Assembly (NCBI GenBank): GCA_900766795.1
Contig: CAAFWX010000389.1
Coordinates: forward strand, 1-5,107
Source: Oscillospiraceae bacterium
GTDB taxonomy: Bacteria; Bacillota_A; Clostridia; Oscillospirales; Ruminococcaceae
Length of the DNA: 5,107 nt
Direction of reading: 5' to 3'
The notes beneath the pieces are model-generated. The model saw only the letters and a list, made by a program, of their open reading frames with translations, was not told the origin of the DNA and did not search any database. Shown piece by piece: positions 1 to 5,107 of this stretch (its first letter is position 1; each line of letters starts with the position of its first letter). A program made the position numbers and the translations under genes.

Positions 1-204
1 GGCAGCGAGAAATGGGCTAACCGCGCCGTTTTCTCCGAAGCTACCGACTTGTTCCGTTTCCGCACAATTCCAAATATGAAAGTCACCACGGATATGCGGA
101 TTTTGTGCGATGGGGCGGTTTTTGAGATAACCTCTGTCGAAGATGTGAAAGGTCGCGGAATGTATGTTGAAGTGCTTGCAAAGGAGGTCGAGCCGAGTGG
201 CTAA
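1..204 (+). CDS. Phage head-tail adaptor / head closure protein (3' part only)
   Basis: Frame 1 is open from the first base to a TAA at 202-204, giving 67 residues of C-terminal sequence; the start lies upstream of the window. The visible part contains TDLFRFRTIPNM, then VTTDMRILCDGAVFEITSV, and ends GRGMYVEVLAKEVEPSG. This pattern (an RFR-like strand, then M-R-I, a D-G turn, a short 'y/f-E-I-t-s-V' strand and a closing 'Y-v-E-V-l-A') resembles the phage head-tail joining family that includes SPP1 gp16-like stoppers (Pfam Phage_H_T_join). Such proteins sit below the portal/adaptor ring and close the DNA-filled head until the tail attaches. Its stop overlaps the next gene's GTG start by 8 nt, and its own codons carry that gene's ribosome binding site, so the two are probably translationally coupled. 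Family assignment is from pattern recognition; position at the head-tail boundary supports it. Confidence 0.8.
   Translation, partial: GSEKWANRAVFSEATDLFRFRTIPNMKVTTDMRILCDGAVFEITSVEDVKGRGMYVEVLAKEVEPSG
181..188 (+). promoter_or_regulatory. Ribosome binding site deciding GTG start at 197
   Basis: AAGGAGGT is a near-perfect anti-16S match placed 8 nt before GTG 197. It lies inside the last codons of the upstream adaptor gene, and it settles the start of the gp10-like gene against the ATG at 164. Confidence 0.85.
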
Positions 205-628
205 AGCAGATGTGAAAATGCCCGATGAATTTCTTGAAAAGATTTCTCGGCTTGGTTCGCAGACAGACAGCATTGCCGAAAAGGTACTGCAAGCGGGCGG
301 TGAGGTTGCTCTGGACAAGGTTCGGAGCAATCTCACAGCCGTTGTGGGTGTCGGCAATAAAAGCGAATCCCGCTCCACGGGAGAACTTGAACGCTCTCTC
401 GGGCTTTCACCTGTTATGGTAGACAAGAACGGCAATCACGACATCAAGATTGGCTTTTCCGAGCCGAGAACAGACGGTTCAAGCAACGCTAAAATCGCAA
501 ATATCCTTGAATACGGCACAAGCAGTCAGCCCGCAAAGCCCTTTTTGAAACCCGCAAAATCTGCCGTAAAAAAGCAGTGCGTGGACGCTATGAAATCCGC
601 TTTTGAAAAGGAGGTCGAGGGGCTGTGA
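197..628 (+). CDS. HK97 gp10-like head-tail connector (neck) protein
   Basis: This gene encodes 143 residues from a GTG at 197, reading (M)AKADVKMPDEFLEKISRLG at the N-terminus. I chose GTG 197 over an in-frame ATG at 164 because AAGGAGGT at 181-188 lies 8 nt upstream of it, whereas ATG 164 has no such site and would add an unlikely MLKCLQRRSSR leader. The diagnostic motif is ANILEYGTSSQPAKPFLKPA at about residues 101-120, the 'A-x-x-x-E-x-G-T-s-x-x-P-A-x-P-F-x-x-P-A' signature of the HK97 gp10 family. The N-terminal half is predicted helical and the C-terminus ends in a helix (VKKQCVDAMKSAFEKEVEGL). Family members act in the neck between the portal complex and the tail tube and are needed for head-tail joining or tail completion. 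The gene overlaps its upstream neighbour by 8 nt and the next one by 4 nt (GTGA). Confidence 0.88.
   Translation: MAKADVKMPDEFLEKISRLGSQTDSIAEKVLQAGGEVALDKVRSNLTAVVGVGNKSESRSTGELERSLGLSPVMVDKNGNHDIKIGFSEPRTDGSSNAKIANILEYGTSSQPAKPFLKPAKSAVKKQCVDAMKSAFEKEVEGL
608..615 (+). promoter_or_regulatory. Ribosome binding site deciding GTG start at 625
   Basis: AAGGAGGT lies 9 nt upstream of GTG 625, inside the 3' end of the gp10-like gene. The 12 bases AAGGAGGTCGAG at 608-619 are identical to 181-192, so both neck-gene junctions use the same element and both upstream proteins carry a KEVE near the C-terminus. Confidence 0.85.
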
Positions 629-969
629 GTCTGCTTTCCGAACTTGCCGAGATTGCAAAACGGTTGAAAATTCCCGCAAGCACTGCAGTATATTCGGGCA
701 AACCGCCCAATGAATATCTGGTGTTCACTCCTCTGTATGACAGCTTTGAACTCCACTCGGACAACAAACCCGAAATTGATGTACAGGAAGTGCGGATTTC
801 GCTGTTCAGCAAGGGTAATTACAATTGCACCAAAAGCCAGCTTGTAAAGGCTTTGCTTAACTCGGATATTACGATAACCGCCCGAAAATATGTCGGTCAC
901 GAAGACGACACGGGCTACAATCACTATGCCATAGATGTGGCAAAGGAATATGGATTGGAGGAGATATAA
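625..969 (+). CDS. Putative tail terminator / tail completion protein
   Basis: This gene encodes 114 residues from GTG 625, which overlaps the previous stop as GTGA. The start is supported by AAGGAGGT 9 nt upstream. The protein begins with a helix (MSLLSELAEIAKRLKIPAST) followed by VYSGKPPNEYLVFTPLYDSFE, an EVRISLFSKGNY strand, and a C-terminal ARKYVGHEDDTGYNHYAIDVAKEYGLE. The order short helix, 'Y-v-v-f', 'v-q-V-r-i-x-l-f', then 'D-x-x-t-g-y-x-H-y-x-i-D-v' is what one sees in small neck proteins encoded just before the major tail protein. In SPP1/lambda-type siphophages that slot holds the tail terminator, which caps the finished tube and docks it to the head. I infer the role from gene order, size (about 110-130 residues is usual) and the beta-rich pattern; no catalytic motif is visible. 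A generic neck protein of unknown detail remains possible. Confidence 0.6.
   Translation: MSLLSELAEIAKRLKIPASTAVYSGKPPNEYLVFTPLYDSFELHSDNKPEIDVQEVRISLFSKGNYNCTKSQLVKALLNSDITITARKYVGHEDDTGYNHYAIDVAKEYGLEEI
957..963 (+). promoter_or_regulatory. Ribosome binding site of the major tail protein
   Basis: GGAGGAG lies 6 nt upstream of ATG 970, within the last codons of the preceding gene. The upstream TAA (967-969) abuts the ATG directly with no intergenic base, suggesting coupled translation. Confidence 0.75.
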
Positions 970-1593
970 ATGGCAACTATCGGTTTGGATATGCTTTTCT
1001 ACGCGCCTATTACCGAAGATGAAAACGGTGATGAGATTTACGGCGCGCCCGCTAAACTCGCCAAGGCTATGACTGCGGATTTGTCCGTGGAACTCGCCGA
1101 GGCAACTCTTTATGCCGATGACGGAGCGTCTGAAATCGTCAAGGAGTTCAAGAGCGGAACGCTCTCCCTCGGCATTGATGACATCGGCAACAGCATAGCG
1201 TCCGTTCTGACGGGCGCAACTATCGACAGCAACAACGTGGTTATTTCCGCAAGCGAGGACGGAGGAAATCCCGTGGCTATCGGGTTCAGAGCGAAGAAGT
1301 CCAACGGAAAATACCGCTACTTCTGGCTTTATAGGGTCAAGTTCGGTATTCCGTCAACCTCGCTTGCAACCAAGGGCGACAGCATTACGTTTTCTACACC
1401 CACTATCGAGGGTACGGTTCTCCGCAGAAACAAGCCGGACGGCAGCGGAAAGCACCCGTGGAAAGCAGAGGTCACCGAGGGAGAGAAGAACGTTCCCGCA
1501 AGCGTTGTAAGCGACTGGTACAAGGCGGTGTACGAACCGTCATACGCGATTACCCCGCCCGAAACTTTACCGACCGAAAACGAGGAGGTATAA
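970..1593 (+). CDS. Major tail (tube) protein, phi13 family
   Basis: This gene encodes 207 residues, starting MATIGLDMLFYAPITEDENG and ending PPETLPTENEEV. The sequence fits the phi13-type major tail protein family: an N-terminal 'G-l-x-x-l-x-y-a-x-i-t-x-D-x-x-G' segment, then a tube-forming domain with AKAMTADLSVELAEATLYAD (residues about 31-50), EFKSGTLSLGIDDI (about 59-72), and a KYRYFWLYRVKFGIPS strand (about 114-129). A hairpin, FSTPTIEGTVLRR, follows around residues 141-153. The YR-YFWLYRVKF and 'F-s-T-P-t-i-E-G-t' stretches are typical of the beta-sandwich tube monomer, which stacks in hexameric rings around the tape measure protein. The C-terminal region is short and acidic/proline rich, with no obvious Ig-like decoration domain. 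Length is usual for the family. The chaperone gene follows after 3 nt. Confidence 0.92.
   Translation: MATIGLDMLFYAPITEDENGDEIYGAPAKLAKAMTADLSVELAEATLYADDGASEIVKEFKSGTLSLGIDDIGNSIASVLTGATIDSNNVVISASEDGGNPVAIGFRAKKSNGKYRYFWLYRVKFGIPSTSLATKGDSITFSTPTIEGTVLRRNKPDGSGKHPWKAEVTEGEKNVPASVVSDWYKAVYEPSYAITPPETLPTENEEV
1583..1589 (+). promoter_or_regulatory. Ribosome binding site of the tail chaperone
   Basis: AGGAGGT is placed 7 nt before ATG 1597 and overlaps the end of the major tail protein gene. Confidence 0.75.
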
Positions 1594-1596
1594 CCT

Positions 1597-1980
1597 ATGG
1601 AAAACGAACGCAGTTCTTTAATCACAATTGGCGGTGAGCAGTACGAAATGATACTCACTACACGCGCGACAAAGGCTATTTCTACTCGCTACGGCGGTTT
1701 GGATAATCTCGGCGACAAGCTGATGAAGTCCGAGAATATGGAGATGGCGCTTGATGAAATCGTGTGGCTGATAACGCTGCTGTGCAATCAGGGAATACAG
1801 ATTCACAACCTCAAAAGCGAGGATAAGAAACCTCTGCTCACTGAGGAAACCGTGGAACTTCTCACCTCTCCCGGCGAGCTTGCGGAGTACAAAGACGCTA
1901 TAACCGAAGCTATGCTGAAAGGCACAAAGCGGACTGTGGAGAGCGAGGATAACTCAAAAAACGCAGCAACAGCCGAGTGA
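1597..1980 (+). CDS. Tail assembly chaperone, zero-frame product (gpG-like)
   Basis: This gene encodes 127 residues from ATG 1597, preceded by AGGAGGT, with stop TGA at 1978-1980. It lies directly after the major tail protein, where siphophages encode the tail assembly chaperone. The protein is small, acidic and mainly helical. It opens with a beta-like segment, SSLITIGGEQYEMILTTRAT, and continues with ISTRYGGLDNLGDKLMKS and DEIVWLITLLCNQGIQIHN. The last 15 or so residues are low-complexity and polar (VESEDNSKNAATAE), a typical linker at a frameshift site. In lambda the equivalent gpG binds the tape measure protein and, with the frameshifted gpGT, recruits tube subunits; neither form is kept in the virion. 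A frameshift signal at the 3' end (1956-2008) makes the longer form. I rely on position, size and the frameshift for the call, since chaperones diverge strongly in sequence. Confidence 0.87.
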   Translation: MENERSSLITIGGEQYEMILTTRATKAISTRYGGLDNLGDKLMKSENMEMALDEIVWLITLLCNQGIQIHNLKSEDKKPLLTEETVELLTSPGELAEYKDAITEAMLKGTKRTVESEDNSKNAATAE

Positions 1981-2168
1981 ATGACGCAGAATTGTTCACT
2001 CGGCTGTTCTATTACGGCACGGCGCAGCTGCACCTCGGTTCGGAAGAGGTGTGGCTTATGCCGTTCGGATTTCTGCTGGATTTGTGGGAGTGTCATAAGC
2101 AGTTTATGGGGATTGCAAAGCCGAAAACGGAGATGTGCATTGATGAGGTTGTGCCGATGGGGATTTGA
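1597..2168 (+). CDS. Tail assembly chaperone, -1 frameshift fusion (gpGT-like)
   Basis: Slipping -1 on A AAA AAC (1956-1962) joins 122 zero-frame codons (through 1962) to 68 codons of the overlapping frame, which stay open from 1962 to TGA 2166-2168. The product would be about 190 residues. The added C-terminal domain includes NDAELFTRLFYYGTAQLHLG and VWLMPFGFLLDLWECHKQF, hydrophobic and aromatic like the T domains of other phages that contact tube subunits. The downstream frame has a GTG at 1977 overlapping the zero-frame stop (GTGA), so reinitiation is a possible alternative. However, no Shine-Dalgarno-like sequence precedes it and the slippery site plus hairpin is a much better explanation. 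The distance to the tape measure gene (933 nt) is abnormal because of the inserted cassette. Confidence 0.85.
1956..2008 (+). promoter_or_regulatory. Programmed -1 frameshift signal: slippery heptamer plus hairpin
   Basis: The zero-frame codons read tcA AAA AAC, so bases 1956-1962 form the heptamer A AAA AAC in the correct X XXY YYZ phase. After a 5-nt spacer (1963-1967), bases 1968-1981 (AACAGCCGAGTGAA) are an exact reverse complement of 1995-2008 (TTCACTCGGCTGTT). They form a 14-bp stem with a 13-nt loop. The zero-frame stop is buried in the stem's 5' arm. A purine-rich GAGGA at 1945-1949, 6 nt before the heptamer, could act as an internal Shine-Dalgarno-like stimulator as in dnaX; that part is inference. 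Confidence 0.9.
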
Positions 2169-2180
2169 TTGGAAAAGGGG

Positions 2181-2209
2181 TTGAAAAAAATGGAAGAAAG
2201 TGATATAAT
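2181..2209 (+). promoter_or_regulatory. Strong sigma-A type promoter of the inserted cassette
   Basis: The -35 box is TTGAAA (2181-2186, one mismatch to TTGACA). It is separated by exactly 17 nt from a perfect TATAAT -10 box (2204-2209), and TG at 2201-2202 makes an extended -10 (TGATATAAT). Transcription should start around 2215-2217. It begins 12 nt after the chaperone stop and precedes the AT-rich accessory gene by about 80 nt, so it can drive that gene independently of the late phage promoter, for instance in the lysogenic state. Confidence 0.82.
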
Positions 2210-2293
2210 TAATCTATCAAGGAAACATCAAAGAAATACAAAAATAGGTTAGTGAAACTTTGTCTAATTTTTCAAAAGGCTAGGTACGAAAAA

Positions 2294-2926
2294 ATGAATA
2301 GAAATGAATTGACGCTAAGACATTGGAAATATTATCTAATGCTTGAAAATCATTTTATAAAATCATTGGAATTCGTGGAATTACATATAGATAACTTTAA
2401 TACATTTTCAAACGGTTATGCTCAACTAATTCAATCAATAGGTGCAGAATTAGATTCTGTCTTTAAGGAATATTGTCAATTTGATACTGGTAGCAGAAAG
2501 ACGATAGATAACTATGCTCGATATATTTTGTCTCATACCCCCAATATTATTAATCAAAAAATTCTTATTTTAGGATATGATATTGAAATACAACCATTTC
2601 AAAATTGGGATGCTACTAAGCCAAGCGGGTCTTTGAAATGGTGGACCGCATTTACAGATGTCAAGCATAATCGCTATGACAAACTGAAACAAGCAAACCT
2701 GGAAAATGTTTTAAATATTCTAGGCGCGTTATACTTGGTGGAGATGGTGTATTTAAAAGAAATAACCAAAAACACATCAGCATTTGATGTATTTGATGAA
2801 TCATCAAAAATTTTTACATTAGAAAACTGGTCTTCCAAAGCAACACCATTGAGTGATTGTTGGGCTGTTCATGTTAGCTCGACAAATGATTTAAAGCGGT
2901 TGCGTGGAGAGAAGAAGGATGAATAA
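2294..2926 (+). CDS. Accessory (moron) protein of unknown function, possibly HEPN-like
   Basis: This gene encodes 210 residues from ATG 2294 (MNRNELTLRHWKYYLMLENH). An in-frame GTG at 2252 would add 14 residues, but its nearest AGG is only 3 nt away, whereas AGGT at 2282-2285 sits 8 nt before ATG 2294. The protein looks soluble and largely helical, with no signal peptide or clear membrane segment. Notable stretches are HWKYYLMLENHFIKSLEFVE (about residues 9-28), a conserved-looking SIGAELDSVFKEYC (about 49-62), W116-W117 followed by K124-H125-N126-R127 (WWTAFTDVKHNRYDKL), and a terminal hydrophobic helix NVLNILGALYLVEMVYLKE. The combination 'E-x-D-x-v-x-K' in one helix plus 'WWxAfxxVKHxR' and a following Leu/Ala-rich helix recalls HEPN-like helical proteins seen in accessory loci. 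I did not find a textbook R-x4-6-H nuclease motif, so function is open. It is much more AT-rich than its neighbours (for example 16 of 60 G+C at 2281-2340 against 34 of 60 at 3661-3720). It has its own promoter and terminator and interrupts the chaperone-tape measure pair, so it is probably recently acquired. Confidence 0.8.
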   Translation: MNRNELTLRHWKYYLMLENHFIKSLEFVELHIDNFNTFSNGYAQLIQSIGAELDSVFKEYCQFDTGSRKTIDNYARYILSHTPNIINQKILILGYDIEIQPFQNWDATKPSGSLKWWTAFTDVKHNRYDKLKQANLENVLNILGALYLVEMVYLKEITKNTSAFDVFDESSKIFTLENWSSKATPLSDCWAVHVSSTNDLKRLRGEKKDE

Positions 2927-3011
2927 TCATGGATTATAATTCAAAAATAGTCCAATCTATAAGGTATAAATAGATATTTTTTCTTTCTCAAGATCGATAA
3001 TAATTTTTTTT

Positions 3012-3039
3012 GGAAGCACCCACCAGGCAGCTCCTTTTT
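3012..3039 (+). terminator. Weak terminator-like hairpin
   Basis: GGAAGC (3012-3017) can pair with GCTCC (3030-3034) with one bulged A, around a 12-nt loop, and is followed directly by TTTTT (3035-3039). The stem is short, so it may only assist the stronger hairpin 40 nt downstream. Confidence 0.3.
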
Positions 3040-3051
3040 CATATTTTCCCC

Positions 3052-3072
3052 GAGCCGCAAGGCTCTTTTTTT
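3052..3072 (+). terminator. Rho-independent terminator
   Basis: GAGCC (3052-3056), a GCAA tetraloop (3057-3060) and GGCTC (3061-3065) form a compact hairpin. The preceding C can also face the first T of the tail. Seven T residues follow (3066-3072). It closes the accessory cassette and lies just 30 nt before the tape measure start, so late transcription from upstream must read through it. Confidence 0.75.
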
Positions 3073-3086
3073 ATGCCCATTTTCCG

Positions 3087-3094
3087 AGGAGGTG
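3087..3094 (+). promoter_or_regulatory. Ribosome binding site of the tape measure gene
   Basis: AGGAGGTG lies 7 nt upstream of ATG 3102. It confirms the start and resembles the strong sites of the other structural genes, unlike the weak site of the accessory gene. Confidence 0.8.
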
Positions 3095-3101
3095 ACGCAG
3101 A

Positions 3102-5081
3102 ATGTCCGAGAATTTCGGCTTAAAAATCGGTCTTGAGGGCGAAAAGGAATTCAAGAAATCCCTCGCCGAAATCAACAATTCTTTCAAGGTGCTTGGTTCT
3201 GAAATGAAGCTTGTGGATTCGCAGTTCGACAAGAACGATAAATCTGCCGAGGCGCTCACTGCAAGAAACCAAGTTCTCACCAAAGAAATCGAGCAGCAGA
3301 AACAAAAGATTGACACCCTCCGCACGGCTTTGCAGAATGCCGCCGAGTCCTTTGGAGAGAACGACCGCCGCACTCAAAGCTGGCAGATACAGCTTAACAA
3401 TGCGCAGGCGGCTCTGAATGGCATGGAGCGTGAACTGAACTCCAACAACACCGCTCTTGAAAAGGCTGACAAGGGCTTTGATGAAGCCGGAGATGAAGCA
3501 AAGGATTTTTCAAATTCCGTCAAGAAAGCCGCCGACACGAGCGAGGACGCTGACGGAAAGCTGAGCCGGCTCGGAGATACCGCAAAGAAAATAGGAGCGG
3601 CTCTTGGCGCTGCCGCCGCCGCAGTCGGAACTGCCTGTGTTGCCGCAGGAAAAAAGCTGTGGGATATGGCAAACGAAGTCGGCTCGGCGGGCGACCAAAT
3701 CGACAAGACCTCGCAGAAAATCGGCATAAGCGCCGAAAGCTATCAGAAATGGGGCTATGTATTTGAGCGCTGCGGCGCTGACGTGGATAATCTCCAATCG
3801 GGAATGAAAAAACTATCTACCGTCATTACAGACGCGGCGAATGGCTCGGATTCCGCTGCCGAAAAGCTGTCTGCGGTGGGGCTGTCTATCGAGGATTTGA
3901 ACGGCAAAAGCCAAGACGAGCAGCTGTCGCTTGTAATTGCCGCCCTACAAGGTATGGAATCGGGCGCAGAACGCACTGCTGCCGCAAACGACCTACTCGG
4001 TAAATCCGCAACGGATATGGCGGCTGTGCTGAACATCACCGCAGAGGAAACCGAGCGTTTAAAGCAAGAAGCCGAGGACTACGGAATGGTTATGAGCAAC
4101 GAAGCCGTAGCCGCGTCTGCCGCTTTTGAGGACAGCCTTACTAAGTTGTCACATACAGCGGGTGGTTTGAAGAACCGAATGGTCGGTGAACTTCTGCCCG
4201 GAATAACGCAAATCACGGACGGACTTGCCGACCTGCTTGCGGGAAACGATAATGCCGCCGATGAACTGAAAAGCGGTGTTTCGAGCGTTATTGACGCAAT
4301 AAAAACTCTTATTCCGCAAGCCGCAAAGCTGGTTTCCTCAATCGCGGGAGCAGTACTTGAAAGCGCGCCGGGTATCATCAAGGCACTTGCGGACGGTCTG
4401 CTGTCGGCAATCTCCGAACTCACTCCGACACTTGCCAAAATTGTGACCGAGATTATTTCGGCTTTGGTGGGACTACTGCCGCAGATAGTTTCGGCGGGAG
4501 CGGATATTCTTCTGTCGCTCATTAAGGGCATTGCGGACACAATACCGCAGCTTATTCCGCAGATAGTGACGGTAGTCGTAGAGATTGTAAAAACGCTCAT
4601 CGACAATTTGCCGCTTATCCTTGACGCGGCTTTGCAACTTATCGTTGGACTTGCGCAGGGCATACTTGATGCGCTGCCTGTTCTTATTGAAGCGCTCCCG
4701 CAGATAATCACAGGAATTGTGGACTTCCTCATCGGAGCAATACCACAGATAATCGAAGCGGGAATACAGCTGCTGACGGCGCTTGTAACCGCTCTGCCGG
4801 ACATCATAACCGCAATTGTCGAGGTCATTCCGCAGATAATTGACGGAATAATCACGGCGGTCATTTCGGCAATTCCGCTTATCATCGAAGCCGGAATTAA
4901 GCTGCTCATCTCGCTTGTGCAGAACCTCCCGACTATCATCACGACCATTGTTGCGGCTATTCCGCAGATTATTTCAAGCGTTATTGACGCAGTAATTGGA
5001 GCAATTCCGCAGCTTATCGCGGCGGGAGTTCAGCTGTTCATTTCTCTGATTGCAAATCTCCCGACCATTATTGTTGAGATT
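3102..5081 (+). CDS. Phage tail tape measure protein (N-terminal part, 3' truncated)
   Basis: The frame opens at ATG 3102 (MSENFGLKIGLEGEKEFKKS) and remains open to the end of the window. About 660 residues are genuine; bases from 5082 are adapter, so the real C-terminus is missing. The N-terminus ('f-x-L-k-i-G-L-e-G-e-k-e-F-k-k-s-L-x-e-i-n') is typical of Firmicute tape measure proteins. Residues about 25-160 are charged and heptad-like (long coiled coil). A small-residue hydrophobic helix, IGAALGAAAAAVGTACVAAG, starts at residue 164. Residues about 185-390 form the conserved core, with DQIDKTSQKIGISAESYQKW, 'ERTAAANDLLGKSATDMAAVL' split over two helices, and GGLKNRMVGELLPGI. From about residue 400 the chain becomes extremely hydrophobic with recurring 'IPQII' units, ending in 44-residue tandem repeats. 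The protein sets tail length, is wrapped by the tube, and is threaded to the host envelope during DNA ejection. Its usual place is directly after the chaperone; here a cassette separates them. Confidence 0.93.
4737..5081 (+). repeat. 44-residue (132-bp) tandem repeats in the tape measure gene
   Basis: Units start at GCA codons at 4737, 4869 and 5001, exactly 132 nt apart; the third is cut at 5081. The protein unit follows A-I-P-x-I-I-E-A-G-I-x-L-L-x-x-L-V-x-x-L-P-x-I-I-T-x-I-V, then a second I-P-Q-I-I and a V-I-x linker. Each unit thus contains two or three related sub-motifs of the form P-x-I-I. More degenerate copies extend upstream to about 4460. The spacing fits the tube-lining hydrophobic helices of tape measure proteins, and the nucleotide sequences are similar but not identical, so the repeats are not recent. 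Confidence 0.8.
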
Positions 5082-5107
5082 AGATCGGAAGAGCGTCGTG
5101 TAGGGAA
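5082..5107. other. Illumina TruSeq adapter remnant (not biological)
   Basis: From 5082 the sequence begins AGATCGGAAGAGC and continues GTCGTGTAGGGAA, as far as I can recall an exact match to the first 26 bases of the reverse-complemented Illumina universal adapter. It lies at the very end of the window, where untrimmed read-through would be assembled onto a contig end. The reading frame of the tape measure gene happens to stay open through it, giving a spurious IRSEERRVG tail that should be removed. Confidence 0.95.

Noticed and set aside
1968..2008. The chaperone hairpin as a transcription terminator
   Set aside because: No T-run follows the 3' arm, the loop is 13 nt, and the hairpin lies inside the coding region right after a slippery heptamer.
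1977..2168. Separate gene starting at GTG 1977
   Set aside because: There is no ribosome binding site. The phase and hairpin show it is the -1 frameshift extension of the chaperone, so it is annotated as part of the fusion.
2190..2252. 20-codon ORF (MEESDIINLSRKHQRNTKIG) preceded by AAAAGGGG and ending one base into GTG 2252
   Set aside because: It overlaps the strong promoter and would not be fully present on the transcript from that promoter. It is short and unrecognised. A leader peptide is conceivable but unsupported.
2935..2940. TATAAT as a second promoter downstream of the accessory gene
   Set aside because: No -35-like hexamer lies 16-18 nt upstream; the region is simply AT-rich.
2169..3016. 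Direct repeats or transposon ends at the cassette edges (TTGGAA at 2169-2174 and 3010-3015; TGGAAG at 2191-2196 and 3011-3016)
   Set aside because: These six-base matches are expected by chance in such sequence. No terminal inverted repeats or transposase are present, so no mobile element can be claimed.
4079..4948. 289-codon open frame on the minus strand, rich in Ser/Ile/Ala
   Set aside because: It is antisense to the tape measure gene and arises from the repetitive Ile/Pro/Ala codon pattern. The composition is low-complexity and there is no ribosome binding site or recognisable domain.

Overview
This window is part of the late morphogenesis region of a temperate siphophage, either an integrated prophage or a phage contig. 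The host is probably a Clostridia-type Firmicute (Oscillospiraceae/Lachnospiraceae-like). That guess rests on strong AGGAGG-type ribosome binding sites, tightly packed or overlapping genes, a phi13-family major tail protein and a tape measure protein of the kind common in gut Clostridia prophages. All genes lie on the + strand. No integrase, tRNA, CRISPR array or insertion sequence is visible.

Layout: 1-204 is the 3' end of a head-tail adaptor (head closure) gene. 197-628 is an HK97 gp10-like neck protein. 625-969 is a small protein in the usual tail-terminator position. 970-1593 is the major tail (tube) protein. 1597-1980 is the tail assembly chaperone, extended to 2168 by a very convincing -1 ribosomal frameshift: slippery A AAA AAC at 1956-1962, a 5-nt spacer and a 14-bp hairpin. 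From 3102 to the end runs the N-terminal two-thirds or so of a tape measure protein, including a hydrophobic 44-residue repeat. In order these proteins close the filled head, join it to the tail, form the tube, chaperone the tape measure and set tail length.

Between the chaperone and the tape measure gene, where these genes are normally adjacent, sits an AT-rich cassette (about 2169-3072). It holds a near-consensus sigma-A promoter (TTGAAA-17-TATAAT with an extended -10), one 210-residue gene of unknown function, and one or two terminator-like hairpins. This is the architecture of a phage 'moron', an independently expressed accessory gene, and it is the most interesting biology in the window. 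The protein has a WW...KHNR motif reminiscent of HEPN-like helical proteins, so a host-interaction or anti-phage role is a reasonable but unproven guess.

The last 26 bases (5082-5107) match the Illumina TruSeq adapter and are not biological. The tape measure gene is therefore truncated by a sequencing/assembly artefact, and its last eight or so apparent residues are spurious.
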